In this document: positions 9,452 to 16,219 of the stretch, one piece after another | How positions within the stretch are numbered: position 1 is the stretch's first letter | Layout: every line of letters starts with the position of its first letter | NCBI GenBank assembly: GCA_036273715.1 | Contig: DASUHB010000062.1 | Coordinates: forward strand, 62,001-126,000 | Direction: 5' to 3' | DNA from: Gemmatimonadaceae bacterium | GTDB lineage: Bacteria; Gemmatimonadota; Gemmatimonadetes; Gemmatimonadales; Gemmatimonadaceae | DNA length: 64,000 bases | Notes under the pieces: model-generated | Databases searched by the model: none | What the model was told of the DNA's origin: nothing | Seen by the model: the letters and a program-made list of their open reading frames with translations, nothing else | Position numbers and translations under genes: made by a program

Positions 9452-9916
9452 TCAGAACATCGACATCGCGAGCACCGAGCGCAGGTTGTCGTTGGTGGCG
9501 CGCAACCGGCCGCTCAACACGCGCACCACCGCCCACAGCACCTTGTACGCAATGTCGCGATGAAAATCCAATAACATCTCGAATTCGGCCCGGCTGATCG
9601 TGATCACGCGCGTGCCGCCGTGCGAGATGGCGTCGGTCGAGCGCTCGCTCCGATCGAACACCGCCATCTCGCCGAACATGGCGCCGGGCTTGAGCACGGC
9701 TAACGCTTCCTCGCCGGCCCCCGGTATCTGGCGGCTGATCCGCACTTCTCCCTCGATCACGATGAAGAGTCGGTTTCCCGGCTCGCCCTCGCGAAAGATG
9801 TAGTCGCCCGATGCATAGGTCTTCTCTTCGCACAACTCCGACACGCGCGCCAGCTCGTCGGTCGAGAGTCCGCTGAAGATCGGCAAAGTGCGCAACACGT
9901 CGATCGTGGCCGGCAT
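9452..9916 (-). CDS. Cyclic-nucleotide-binding (cNMP) domain protein, 154 aa
   Basis: The protein is a single cNMP-binding domain of Crp/PKA type, with a beta roll (YIFREGEPGNRLFIVIEGEV) and phosphate-binding cassette (GAMFGEMAVFDRSERS) whose FGEMA...R pattern keeps the conserved Glu and Arg that hold the cyclic nucleotide. No helix-turn-helix follows. The C-terminal helices end in SVLAMSMF, so it is probably a ligand sensor rather than a DNA-binding Crp. ATG 9916 is chosen because AGGGAGG lies just upstream. It diverges from the CDP-alcohol phosphatidyltransferase gene, with about 140 bases between. Confidence 0.85.
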   Translation of the reverse strand: MPATIDVLRTLPIFSGLSTDELARVSELCEEKTYASGDYIFREGEPGNRLFIVIEGEVRISRQIPGAGEEALAVLKPGAMFGEMAVFDRSERSTDAISHGGTRVITISRAEFEMLLDFHRDIAYKVLWAVVRVLSGRLRATNDNLRSVLAMSMF

Positions 9917-10056
9917 TGCCTCCCTCGCGCAGTGTGGGCCGCTGCAACCTACACGCGAAGCCGTGCTGCGAAACCCCCGGATCGAACGTTCCGTCGTGTG
10001 AACCGCAGTCCTCACCGCCTGGAAGCGATGTCCCACCTGCTCTAAGTTGACTCACC

Positions 10057-10581
10057 GTGACTTCGTCTCGCGTCCTGACGGTTCCGAATCTCCTGTCGCT
10101 CGCACGTCTCCCGCTGGCGGCGGCGTTCCTGCTCGTCGACGGTCGCTCGGCGCGTGTGGCGCTCGTTGGGCTCGCGTCCCTCACCGATTTCCTCGACGGC
10201 TGGCTCGCACGCCGCGGACAAACATCGCAACTCGGTGCGTTGCTCGATCCCATCGCCGACAAGACGTTCGTGCTGATCGCGATCTCGGCATTCGTGATCG
10301 AGGGAGCGGTGACGGCCGGGGAGTTCGTCATCGTCATTTCGCGTGATCTGGCGACAGCAATCGGATTCATCGTCGCGTATCTGCTGCCCGGCCTCGATCC
10401 GCGCGCCTTCAAGGCTCGATGGCCGGGGAAGGTCGTGACCGTGCTGCAGCTCGCTGCGTTGTTTGCACTGTTGCTGTGGCCCTCCGCCTTCCCGGCACTG
10501 ATACCGCTCCTTGCCGTTGCGTCCGCGGCGGCGATCGCAGACTACACCCTCGTGTTGCACCGCCAGCGCGTTCGGTCGTGA
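10057..10581 (+). CDS. CDP-alcohol phosphatidyltransferase (PgsA-like)
   Basis: This 174 aa polytopic inner-membrane enzyme joins a CDP-diacylglycerol to an alcohol. The family motif is visible at residues about 46-67 (DGWLARRG ... GALLDPIADK), giving the DG..AR..G...D...D metal-binding set. The gap between AR and G is seven residues here, against eight in the textbook motif. Length and the early LTVPNLLSLARLPLA segment fit phosphatidylglycerophosphate synthase, but cardiolipin or inositol-phosphate relatives cannot be excluded. Start is GTG 10057. The next gene begins one base after its stop. Confidence 0.85.
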   Translation: MTSSRVLTVPNLLSLARLPLAAAFLLVDGRSARVALVGLASLTDFLDGWLARRGQTSQLGALLDPIADKTFVLIAISAFVIEGAVTAGEFVIVISRDLATAIGFIVAYLLPGLDPRAFKARWPGKVVTVLQLAALFALLLWPSAFPALIPLLAVASAAAIADYTLVLHRQRVRS

Positions 10582-11061
10582 ATGCAGGCGCGCATCGCGG
10601 CAGCGGCGTTTCTGGTCTGGACGGGAGTGTCGGCGCCCATATCCGCGCAGCGTGCATCAGGACTTCAAGCGGGCGCACGCTTCGACGTCATGGTCTCGAC
10701 TATCACCGCAGTGCAGGCGGGCGTCGAAATGAGCAAGCCAGCGTCGACCAACGTGCGAGTCGGCCTGACGCTTGCCGGCGGTGAGTCATCGGTGCACGGG
10801 CGCACGGGTTTCAGCGCGCGGGCCGATTTGGTCGGACGCTTCCTGCTGGATCCGAATTTTCGAATGCGTTGGGCGCCGTATGCGGGCGGCGGGCTTGGCC
10901 TGCGCTACGACAAGATCGGCGATTGGCGCGGGACCATCATCGCGGTCATCGGCGTCGAAGGGCCGAATTGGGGCGGCGTGGTGCCCTTCGCCGAAGGAGG
11001 ATTTGGCGGCGGTCTTCGGCTCGGCGTCGGGTTCCGGGCGACACGTCGTGTCGGCCGGTAG
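10582..11061 (+). CDS. Exported glycine-rich protein, possible outer-membrane barrel
   Basis: ATG 10582 follows directly on the TGA of the phosphatidyltransferase, so the two are probably one operon. The 159 aa product starts with a signal peptide (AAAAFLVWTGVSAPISAQ). The mature part alternates hydrophobic and polar residues in short strands (FSARADLVGRFLL, RWAPYAGGGLGLRYD, VPFAEGGFGGGLRLGVGFRA), typical of a small outer-membrane beta-barrel. The final residues are not the usual aromatic ending, so the barrel call is tentative. The family is not recognised. Confidence 0.6.
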   Translation: MQARIAAAAFLVWTGVSAPISAQRASGLQAGARFDVMVSTITAVQAGVEMSKPASTNVRVGLTLAGGESSVHGRTGFSARADLVGRFLLDPNFRMRWAPYAGGGLGLRYDKIGDWRGTIIAVIGVEGPNWGGVVPFAEGGFGGGLRLGVGFRATRRVGR

Positions 11062-11082
11062 CCGTCGCGCCGAGCCCAAAGA

Positions 11083-11373
11083 TCAAGCAGCGGAAACCGC
11101 GTCTGCGGGTTCGTTGGTCTCGCCTTCGGTTTTCGCTTTTGGAGGCCGGCAGAACCTCGTGCCGAGGGTGCGCAGTTCAGAAAGCTGGCCGTCCGACAAT
11201 TCTGGGTAGCGGTCCTGCAAGTACGGCATGGTATCGTGGAACCACTCTTCCTGATGCTCCGGAACCGCCTGTATCACGCCACACCGCATGATGTGTTGAA
11301 ATAATTCGTCGCGTGCCTGTTCGAATGGTGTTGGTGCAGGGGTCTCACGGCGACGATTGCGCTGTTTTGCCAT
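11083..11373 (-). CDS. Conserved-looking small soluble protein, 96 aa, unknown
   Basis: The frame encodes a basic N-terminus (MAKQRNRRRE), then a helical core (PFEQARDELFQHIMRCGVI) with Trp and His residues, and an acidic tail. An AGGA site lies just before ATG 11373, and further upstream on the minus strand a TATATT hexamer could serve as a -10 element. Codon use is less GC-biased than in neighbours. No domain is recognised. Its 3' end faces the barrel-like protein gene (convergent, 21 bases apart). Confidence 0.6.
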   Translation of the reverse strand: MAKQRNRRRETPAPTPFEQARDELFQHIMRCGVIQAVPEHQEEWFHDTMPYLQDRYPELSDGQLSELRTLGTRFCRPPKAKTEGETNEPADAVSAA

Positions 11374-11476
11374 TCAATCCTGTTGGCTGAAGTGAAGGAA
11401 ATATATTGTGCTCCGCGCGAGGATTGAAGCTCTCGCGCGTCGGATGCCGAATTCATTGGGCTCCCCATACGTTACG

Positions 11477-12313
11477 TTACGACGCGGCTGACCGTTGGCG
11501 ATCGAGCAGCTCCAAAACGACATGTGCCAGCGCATCCGGGTTCTCTTCCGGCACGAGCGCGCCGATGCCGTGAAAACGCAACAAGCTGCTTCCGGCGATT
11601 GCGGCCTGCAGCCGCTCAGGTAAACCGCTGTCGAGCCAGGGCTGTTCCTCGCCCCAAACGATCGCCACCGGTGCACGAATCAGCGACAGATCGAGCTCTT
11701 CGACGTCGTCCGCCTTGAGCGCGCGAGCGATCGTGAGCAGGTGCGTGACACCCTCGGGGCCGACATACGGTGCGAGATACCGTGCCACCAAACGCGCGGG
11801 CATCGTTTCCTTTCGAGCCACGCTGTCTTCCAGGACACGTCGCAGCAACGGTGCCGCCCCGAGCACACCGTGCGCCACACGCAGCGCGAAACGCGCCGTG
11901 CCGAGCTGCACGGTGCGCACGTCACGCCCCGGACAGTCGCCGAACGCGACACTGTTAACGAGCACCAGACCATCCACACGCGCCGGGTGCCGAAGCGTCA
12001 GTCGCTGCACGATGCCACCGCCGACACCGAGCCCAACGAGGGCGGCGCGGGGTACGCGGAGCGCGGCAAGCGCCCGGTCCAGGTACTCTGCCTGCGCGGC
12101 GATCGAGTAATTGGCCTCGAGCGGACGGTCCGATTCCCCGTAGCCCAACAGGTCGACGGCGTACGCGGTGTGCCCGGCCGCTGCCAGTAGCGGCCCCACG
12201 ACGCGCCACACGAAACTCGACGTCGCGAAGCCGTGTACCAGCATCACGGCGCGTCCGCCGTGGCCGTATCGCTCGACGTGCAGAGCGCCGGGGCCGGCGG
12301 GCACACGTATCAC
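11477..12313 (-). CDS. Alpha/beta-hydrolase-fold protein lacking the catalytic triad
   Basis: The 278 aa sequence has the complete alpha/beta hydrolase layout, including the oxyanion region (MLVHGFATSSFVW), the DLLGYGESDRP strand-loop and the C-terminal PEENPDALAHVV helix. All three catalytic positions are replaced. The nucleophile elbow reads GLGVG with Gly96 in place of Ser, the acid loop reads WGEEQPW with Gln224 in place of Asp, and the His position in GIGALVPEENP is Ala252. It is therefore likely a non-hydrolytic binding or cofactor-independent protein. The gene is intact, which argues against simple decay. It diverges from the DsbA-VKOR pair. Confidence 0.85.
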   Translation of the reverse strand: MIRVPAGPGALHVERYGHGGRAVMLVHGFATSSFVWRVVGPLLAAAGHTAYAVDLLGYGESDRPLEANYSIAAQAEYLDRALAALRVPRAALVGLGVGGGIVQRLTLRHPARVDGLVLVNSVAFGDCPGRDVRTVQLGTARFALRVAHGVLGAAPLLRRVLEDSVARKETMPARLVARYLAPYVGPEGVTHLLTIARALKADDVEELDLSLIRAPVAIVWGEEQPWLDSGLPERLQAAIAGSSLLRFHGIGALVPEENPDALAHVVLELLDRQRSAAS

Positions 12314-12455
12314 GTCCGGATCGATGGGACTCCTCTCTTCGGTGGGTGGAGAAGAACGCGCGGGACAAGATATCAGGACCTTGACGGGTCCGCCTGGTAC
12401 CTCACATCCGGACGCGACGCTAGCTTTCAGCCCTGTCTAAAGCGAGTTCACGGTC

Positions 12456-13223
12456 ATGTCACAGAAAAGCGCCCGCGCACAGCGGTCGAATGTCGTCCGC
12501 ACGCAGCGGGCGGCCTCACTCAAACCGTTCTATATCGGGCTGGCCGTCGTCGCGGTGGTCGGCATCGCGTTGATTGCACGAACGGCGCAGCATAGTGACG
12601 CGTCGCGCCCGTCGATCGCAAACGTTGCCATCACACCGGTAAAGGCCGAAGGCCACCTGCTCGGCAACCCCAACGCGCCGGTGCAGGTGCTCGAGTTTGC
12701 CGACTTCGAGTGTCCGCACTGCGCGGAATTCGCGACGATCACCGAACCCGATGTGCGCAAGCGAATCGTGGACGCGGGTCTCGCGAGCTATCGGTACTTC
12801 GATTTTCCTATCGGCGAGTTCTCGAACTCCGTTGCGGCGAGCAACGCGGCGGCGTGCGCGGGCGATCAGCATAAGTTCTGGGAGATGCACGACAAACTCT
12901 TCCAGGGCCAACCCGACTGGAGCAGCGAGAGCAACCCCAAGAGCGTGTTCGCGACGTACGCGAAGGCGTTGGGCCTGGACATGAGCACCTGGAACTCGTG
13001 CTACGACTCGCAGAAGCATCTGCCGGAGATCAAAGCCAACCACGATGAGGGCGTGCGGCGCGGGGTGAACTCGACGCCGACGTTCGTCATCGGCACCAAG
13101 CAGATTCCCGGCGCGATTCCGTACGACATGTTCAAGGCGTATGTCGACACGGCGGCGATGGAGGCCAAGGCGGCGTCGCACGCCGACAGCTCGGTGACGA
13201 AGCAAGCGAGCGCCACGCCGTGA
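12456..13223 (+). CDS. Membrane-anchored DsbA-family thiol oxidoreductase
   Basis: The 255 aa protein has a basic N-terminus, one membrane anchor (residues about 25-42) and a periplasmic thioredoxin fold with the active site CPHC (Cys86, Cys89). The helical insertion and the cis-proline loop (VNSTPTFVIG) are typical of DsbA/BdbD-type oxidases that put disulfides into exported proteins. The next gene, overlapping by 4 bases, is a VKOR-type protein that can reoxidise it, so the two form a complete disulfide-forming pair. No good ribosome-binding site is visible at ATG 12456. Confidence 0.9.
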   Translation: MSQKSARAQRSNVVRTQRAASLKPFYIGLAVVAVVGIALIARTAQHSDASRPSIANVAITPVKAEGHLLGNPNAPVQVLEFADFECPHCAEFATITEPDVRKRIVDAGLASYRYFDFPIGEFSNSVAASNAAACAGDQHKFWEMHDKLFQGQPDWSSESNPKSVFATYAKALGLDMSTWNSCYDSQKHLPEIKANHDEGVRRGVNSTPTFVIGTKQIPGAIPYDMFKAYVDTAAMEAKAASHADSSVTKQASATP

Positions 13224-13720
13224 CACGCAGTGCGCGGCTGATCATCGCGCTGCTGGCGCTCGTCGGCGCGCTCATCGCGTTGTATCTCACGTTGTTCAAG
13301 GTCGGTGTGATCGGCCAGCTCGTATGCAACGTCGGCTCATGCGAGCGTGTGAACACGTCTCGTTGGGCAATGTTTCTCGGACTGCCGGTTGCCGCTTGGG
13401 GGCTGGCGAGCTACGTGGTGCTGCTCGTGCTCGCGCTGGTCTCTCTGCAGCGCGACACGCTCGAGCGACAGGTTGCGTTGTTGCTCGTGGCGCTCTCGGC
13501 GTGGAGTGTCCTCTTTTCCGCGTGGCTGACGTCGAAAGAGTTGTTCGTGATCCACGCGATCTGCATTTGGTGTGTCACGTCCGCCACGATCATGGCGCTG
13601 ATCTTCGTCGCCAGCCTTGCCGAACTGGCACGCGCGCGGCGCGTGGATCGCGAGGAACGTTTCGATGCGCAGAACGCGGCGCCCGCCGCACCGTCTGGGA
13701 GCGGGCCAATTCGCGGCTAG
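13220..13720 (+). CDS. VKOR-family membrane protein (DsbB substitute)
   Basis: This 166 aa integral membrane protein has four to five spans and the cysteine pattern of bacterial vitamin-K-epoxide-reductase homologues: a periplasmic loop pair at Cys36 and Cys41 (CNVGSC) and a CIWC active site at Cys115/Cys118. It would pass electrons from the upstream DsbA-like protein to quinone. GTG 13220 overlaps the dsbA stop (GTGA), indicating coupling. The conserved Ser/Trp after the loop cysteines (NTSRWA) is also present. Confidence 0.9.
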   Translation: MTRSARLIIALLALVGALIALYLTLFKVGVIGQLVCNVGSCERVNTSRWAMFLGLPVAAWGLASYVVLLVLALVSLQRDTLERQVALLLVALSAWSVLFSAWLTSKELFVIHAICIWCVTSATIMALIFVASLAELARARRVDREERFDAQNAAPAAPSGSGPIRG

Positions 13721-13863
13721 CGCCGTCGATGAATCCAGCGGGCCCCTCCGTACGTCATATTTTGACAGGGGCTCGGTTGGTACGATCTCTGCTTGAACGG
13801 GAGGTCGAGGGTTCCCGGGCCGCCGCTGATGGCGGCTTCTCCATTCCACCGTCGGAGCATTCC

Positions 13864-14241
13864 ATGCTGGGCACGCTGTTTCCTGAACGCATATTCGCGC
13901 GCAAGTTGAACGCAGCGGCCGAGAAGCGGTTGCGGCTGGCGCAGGCGCGCGCTGAGGAGTCGGTGATTCGGGCGCACGTGGACAACGCCATGATGTTCGT
14001 GGACACGTTAGCCGAGGATCTGCCGTTCGACCGCGCGATCGAGAGCTATGTGCGCGTGATGGGTATTCCCGAGCCGTTGGCGAGCACGGTAGTGACGCGG
14101 GCGCTCGTCACGTTGGGCGAAGACCTGGTGCAGTATCGCCGGCGTCCGGCGGAAGCGGTGCGCGACGAGGAGCCGGCGCGTCCGCCGCTGCGCCTGGACG
14201 ACGCCTCGGATGGACGGTTGCGTGCGATGCGGCGTGCATGA
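13864..14241 (+). CDS. Small helical protein of unknown function, 125 aa
   Basis: The product is soluble and helical, with basic coil-like segments (ARKLNAAAEKRLRLAQARAEESVI) and a polar C-terminus. ATG 13864 is chosen because GGAG lies 6 bases before it; an in-frame ATG at 13729 would add 45 residues of poorer composition. A TTGACA hexamer occurs near 13760 but has no well-spaced -10. No domain is recognised. It precedes a strong hairpin at 14272-14299. Confidence 0.55.
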   Translation: MLGTLFPERIFARKLNAAAEKRLRLAQARAEESVIRAHVDNAMMFVDTLAEDLPFDRAIESYVRVMGIPEPLASTVVTRALVTLGEDLVQYRRRPAEAVRDEEPARPPLRLDDASDGRLRAMRRA

Positions 14242-14271
14242 GCGCCGCTCGTTAGGCAGCGACGGAAGCAC

Positions 14272-14299
14272 CGACGGCCCGCCCTCCGGCGGGCCGTCG
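14272..14299. terminator. Perfect 12-bp hairpin between convergent genes
   Basis: Arms 14272-14283 and 14288-14299 are exact reverse complements around a 4-base loop (CTCC). It sits between two genes whose 3' ends face each other, so it can serve both strands. There is no T-run, as is common in very GC-rich genomes. Confidence 0.7.
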
Positions 14300-14316
14300 T
14301 GCATCCGGCGGTCGCG

Positions 14317-14664
14317 CTACTTCGTCTTCGGCGGCAGCACGTCGCGCAGCATGCGCTGCAAAACGGGATCGGAGAGCGACACATCCTCGAGCCGGGGAAC
14401 CACGTGCATCTGGAGGCGTGGGTTCCGGTACTGTTCGGATCGCGTGTCCACGCCGCGTTCCTCGGCGCGGAGCGCGGGGGCAGCTTCCCAGATGGCGAGC
14501 AGGTCGGGCTGGCGAGCGGCGAGCCGGAGGAGGAGCTGACGCGCCTGTTCGGGGAGCACGGTGAGCAGGCGCTCGAACGCCTCGAAGTCGAGATCCGGGC
14601 GCAGGCGTTCGCGGAGGTCGGGCGACAAAATGAAGGGCGGTGTCGGGCGGCGGGGATCGGGCAT
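14317..14664 (-). CDS. Small hypothetical protein, 115 aa
   Basis: The frame runs from ATG 14664 (an in-frame TTG at 14703 would add 13 residues) to TAG at 14317. The protein is helical and Leu/Arg-rich (PDLRERLRPDLDFEAFERLL, ARQLLLRLAARQPDLLAIW), with no membrane span or known motif, and ends PPKTK. Third-position GC is high, as in coding neighbours. No ribosome-binding site stands out. Function is unknown. Confidence 0.5.
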   Translation of the reverse strand: MPDPRRPTPPFILSPDLRERLRPDLDFEAFERLLTVLPEQARQLLLRLAARQPDLLAIWEAAPALRAEERGVDTRSEQYRNPRLQMHVVPRLEDVSLSDPVLQRMLRDVLPPKTK

Positions 14665-14776
14665 GGCGGTGCGGGCAGAGCGGCGTTCGAGCGGTCCACT
14701 CAAGGCTGCGCAAATTTCGCCGCGGGCACAATGGCCCGCCGGAGCGCTCGCCTGGCCGAGCGCTCCGCACGCGGCG

Positions 14777-16174
14777 CTAGCTCGCCGGGGCCACCTGGTA
14801 CTGCTCGAGCTGGCCGTTAGGCATCTCGTACGTCCAGACGCGCAGCACGCGTCCCTGGACCGTGACGCGATACACGCGCTCGATCATGCCGCCGCGGTTC
14901 GTCTGCCCGATCTGCACGAAGCCCGTCGGCGCGCCTAAGGGAGCGAGGCCCGTCGCGAAATCCTGCAGCGCCGCGGCGCTGAAGTACGCGTTCGCATCGG
15001 GCGTGAACACCGAGCGGTCCACCGTGCCCTTCTGCAGTCCCTCGAAGATGCTCCGGGCGCGCGCCGTCCGCTCGGCCGTCATCGCATCCTCGGTGGTGAA
15101 CAGCACGCGCGAGACCTGCTGCGCGATGGCGCCGGACGCGGGGGCGGCATCCTGGTTGGTCAGCACCACGATCGCGGCGCTGTCGTCGGGGAACACCATG
15201 TTCTCCGCCGTGAAGCCCGAGACTTCGCCGGAGTGCGAGATCATGCGGTGGCCGCCCACCTGTCCCACCTCCACGCCTAACCCATAACCGGAGCTGACGC
15301 CGTTCTTGAGCAGCACCGTCGTTTCCATGGCCTTGTACGAGGCCGGGGACAACAGCGACTGCTTGATCATCGAGATGTCCCACTTCGCGAGGTCGGTCGG
15401 CGTCATGGCCAGCTCGCCGGCGCCGAACATCCAGCCCGGACCCGTGGGCGTCGAGGGCCGCAACGGCCCGAGGCCGTAGCGCATGTATCCGATGGGCTGC
15501 GCCGCCGACGGGCCGAGCGCATCGAAATCCACCGCGGTCGTGAGGCCGAGCGGGTCGAGAATGCGCGTATGGATGAATTTCGTGAACGGCGTGCCGCTCG
15601 CCTTCTGGACGATGAGACCCGCGATGATGAAGTTCGTGTTGCTGTACTGCCACTTGGTGCCCGGCTCGAAGTCGAGCGGCTGCTTGGCCCACCGGTCGAT
15701 GATCTGCTGGGGCGTGGTGGGCTTCTCCATGCTGGGCGGCACGTAGTCCTGCGGCCAGAAATCCTGATACCCGGACGTGTGCGAGAGCAGCTCCCGCACC
15801 GTGACCTCGTTGCCGCGAGACAAGCCTGGCACGAACCGCGATACCGGGTCGTCGAGCGACACCTTGTGCTGCTGCGTCAACAACAGGATCGCGGCGGCGG
15901 TGAATTGCTTGCTGATGGACCCGATGGCGTACCGCATCGTGGTATCGGCCGGCGTCTCTCGGTCCAGCTTCGCCTTGCCGTAAGCGTGCACGTACGCGAT
16001 GGCGCCGTGCCTAACGATAGCCACGGATGCGCTCGGGACGCCGGTCGCGGCGAGCACGGCGGTGGCGATCGAGTCGACCTGGGCGGGCAGTCGGCCGGCG
16101 TCCTGCGCGACGGCGGGCGCAGCCGCCGCGCCGCCGACACAGAGCGTCACCAGACAAACGAAACGAAATCGCAT
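14777..16174 (-). CDS. Secreted serine hydrolase, class-C beta-lactamase fold
   Basis: This 465 aa protein has a signal peptide ending near AVAQ and the three penicillin-recognising motifs: SISK (Ser86, Lys89), YSN (Tyr177, Asn179) and an HSG triad-equivalent (HSGEVSGF). A C-terminal extension of about 100 residues follows, possibly lipocalin-like. Relatives include esterases, D-aminopeptidases and beta-lactamases, so the substrate cannot be told from sequence. It lies 45 bases downstream of the S9 peptidase gene on the same strand, giving a possible secreted-hydrolase unit. Confidence 0.88.
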   Translation of the reverse strand: MRFRFVCLVTLCVGGAAAAPAVAQDAGRLPAQVDSIATAVLAATGVPSASVAIVRHGAIAYVHAYGKAKLDRETPADTTMRYAIGSISKQFTAAAILLLTQQHKVSLDDPVSRFVPGLSRGNEVTVRELLSHTSGYQDFWPQDYVPPSMEKPTTPQQIIDRWAKQPLDFEPGTKWQYSNTNFIIAGLIVQKASGTPFTKFIHTRILDPLGLTTAVDFDALGPSAAQPIGYMRYGLGPLRPSTPTGPGWMFGAGELAMTPTDLAKWDISMIKQSLLSPASYKAMETTVLLKNGVSSGYGLGVEVGQVGGHRMISHSGEVSGFTAENMVFPDDSAAIVVLTNQDAAPASGAIAQQVSRVLFTTEDAMTAERTARARSIFEGLQKGTVDRSVFTPDANAYFSAAALQDFATGLAPLGAPTGFVQIGQTNRGGMIERVYRVTVQGRVLRVWTYEMPNGQLEQYQVAPAS

Positions 16175-16219
16175 GATCGAATCGGTTGAGATCGAGAAAC
16201 GGGAACGGATGCGCGCCGC

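Noticed and set aside
13761-13790. Promoter TTGACA ... TACGAT before the 125 aa protein
   Set aside because: The spacing is about 13 bases, too short for a normal sigma-70 promoter; kept only as a remark.
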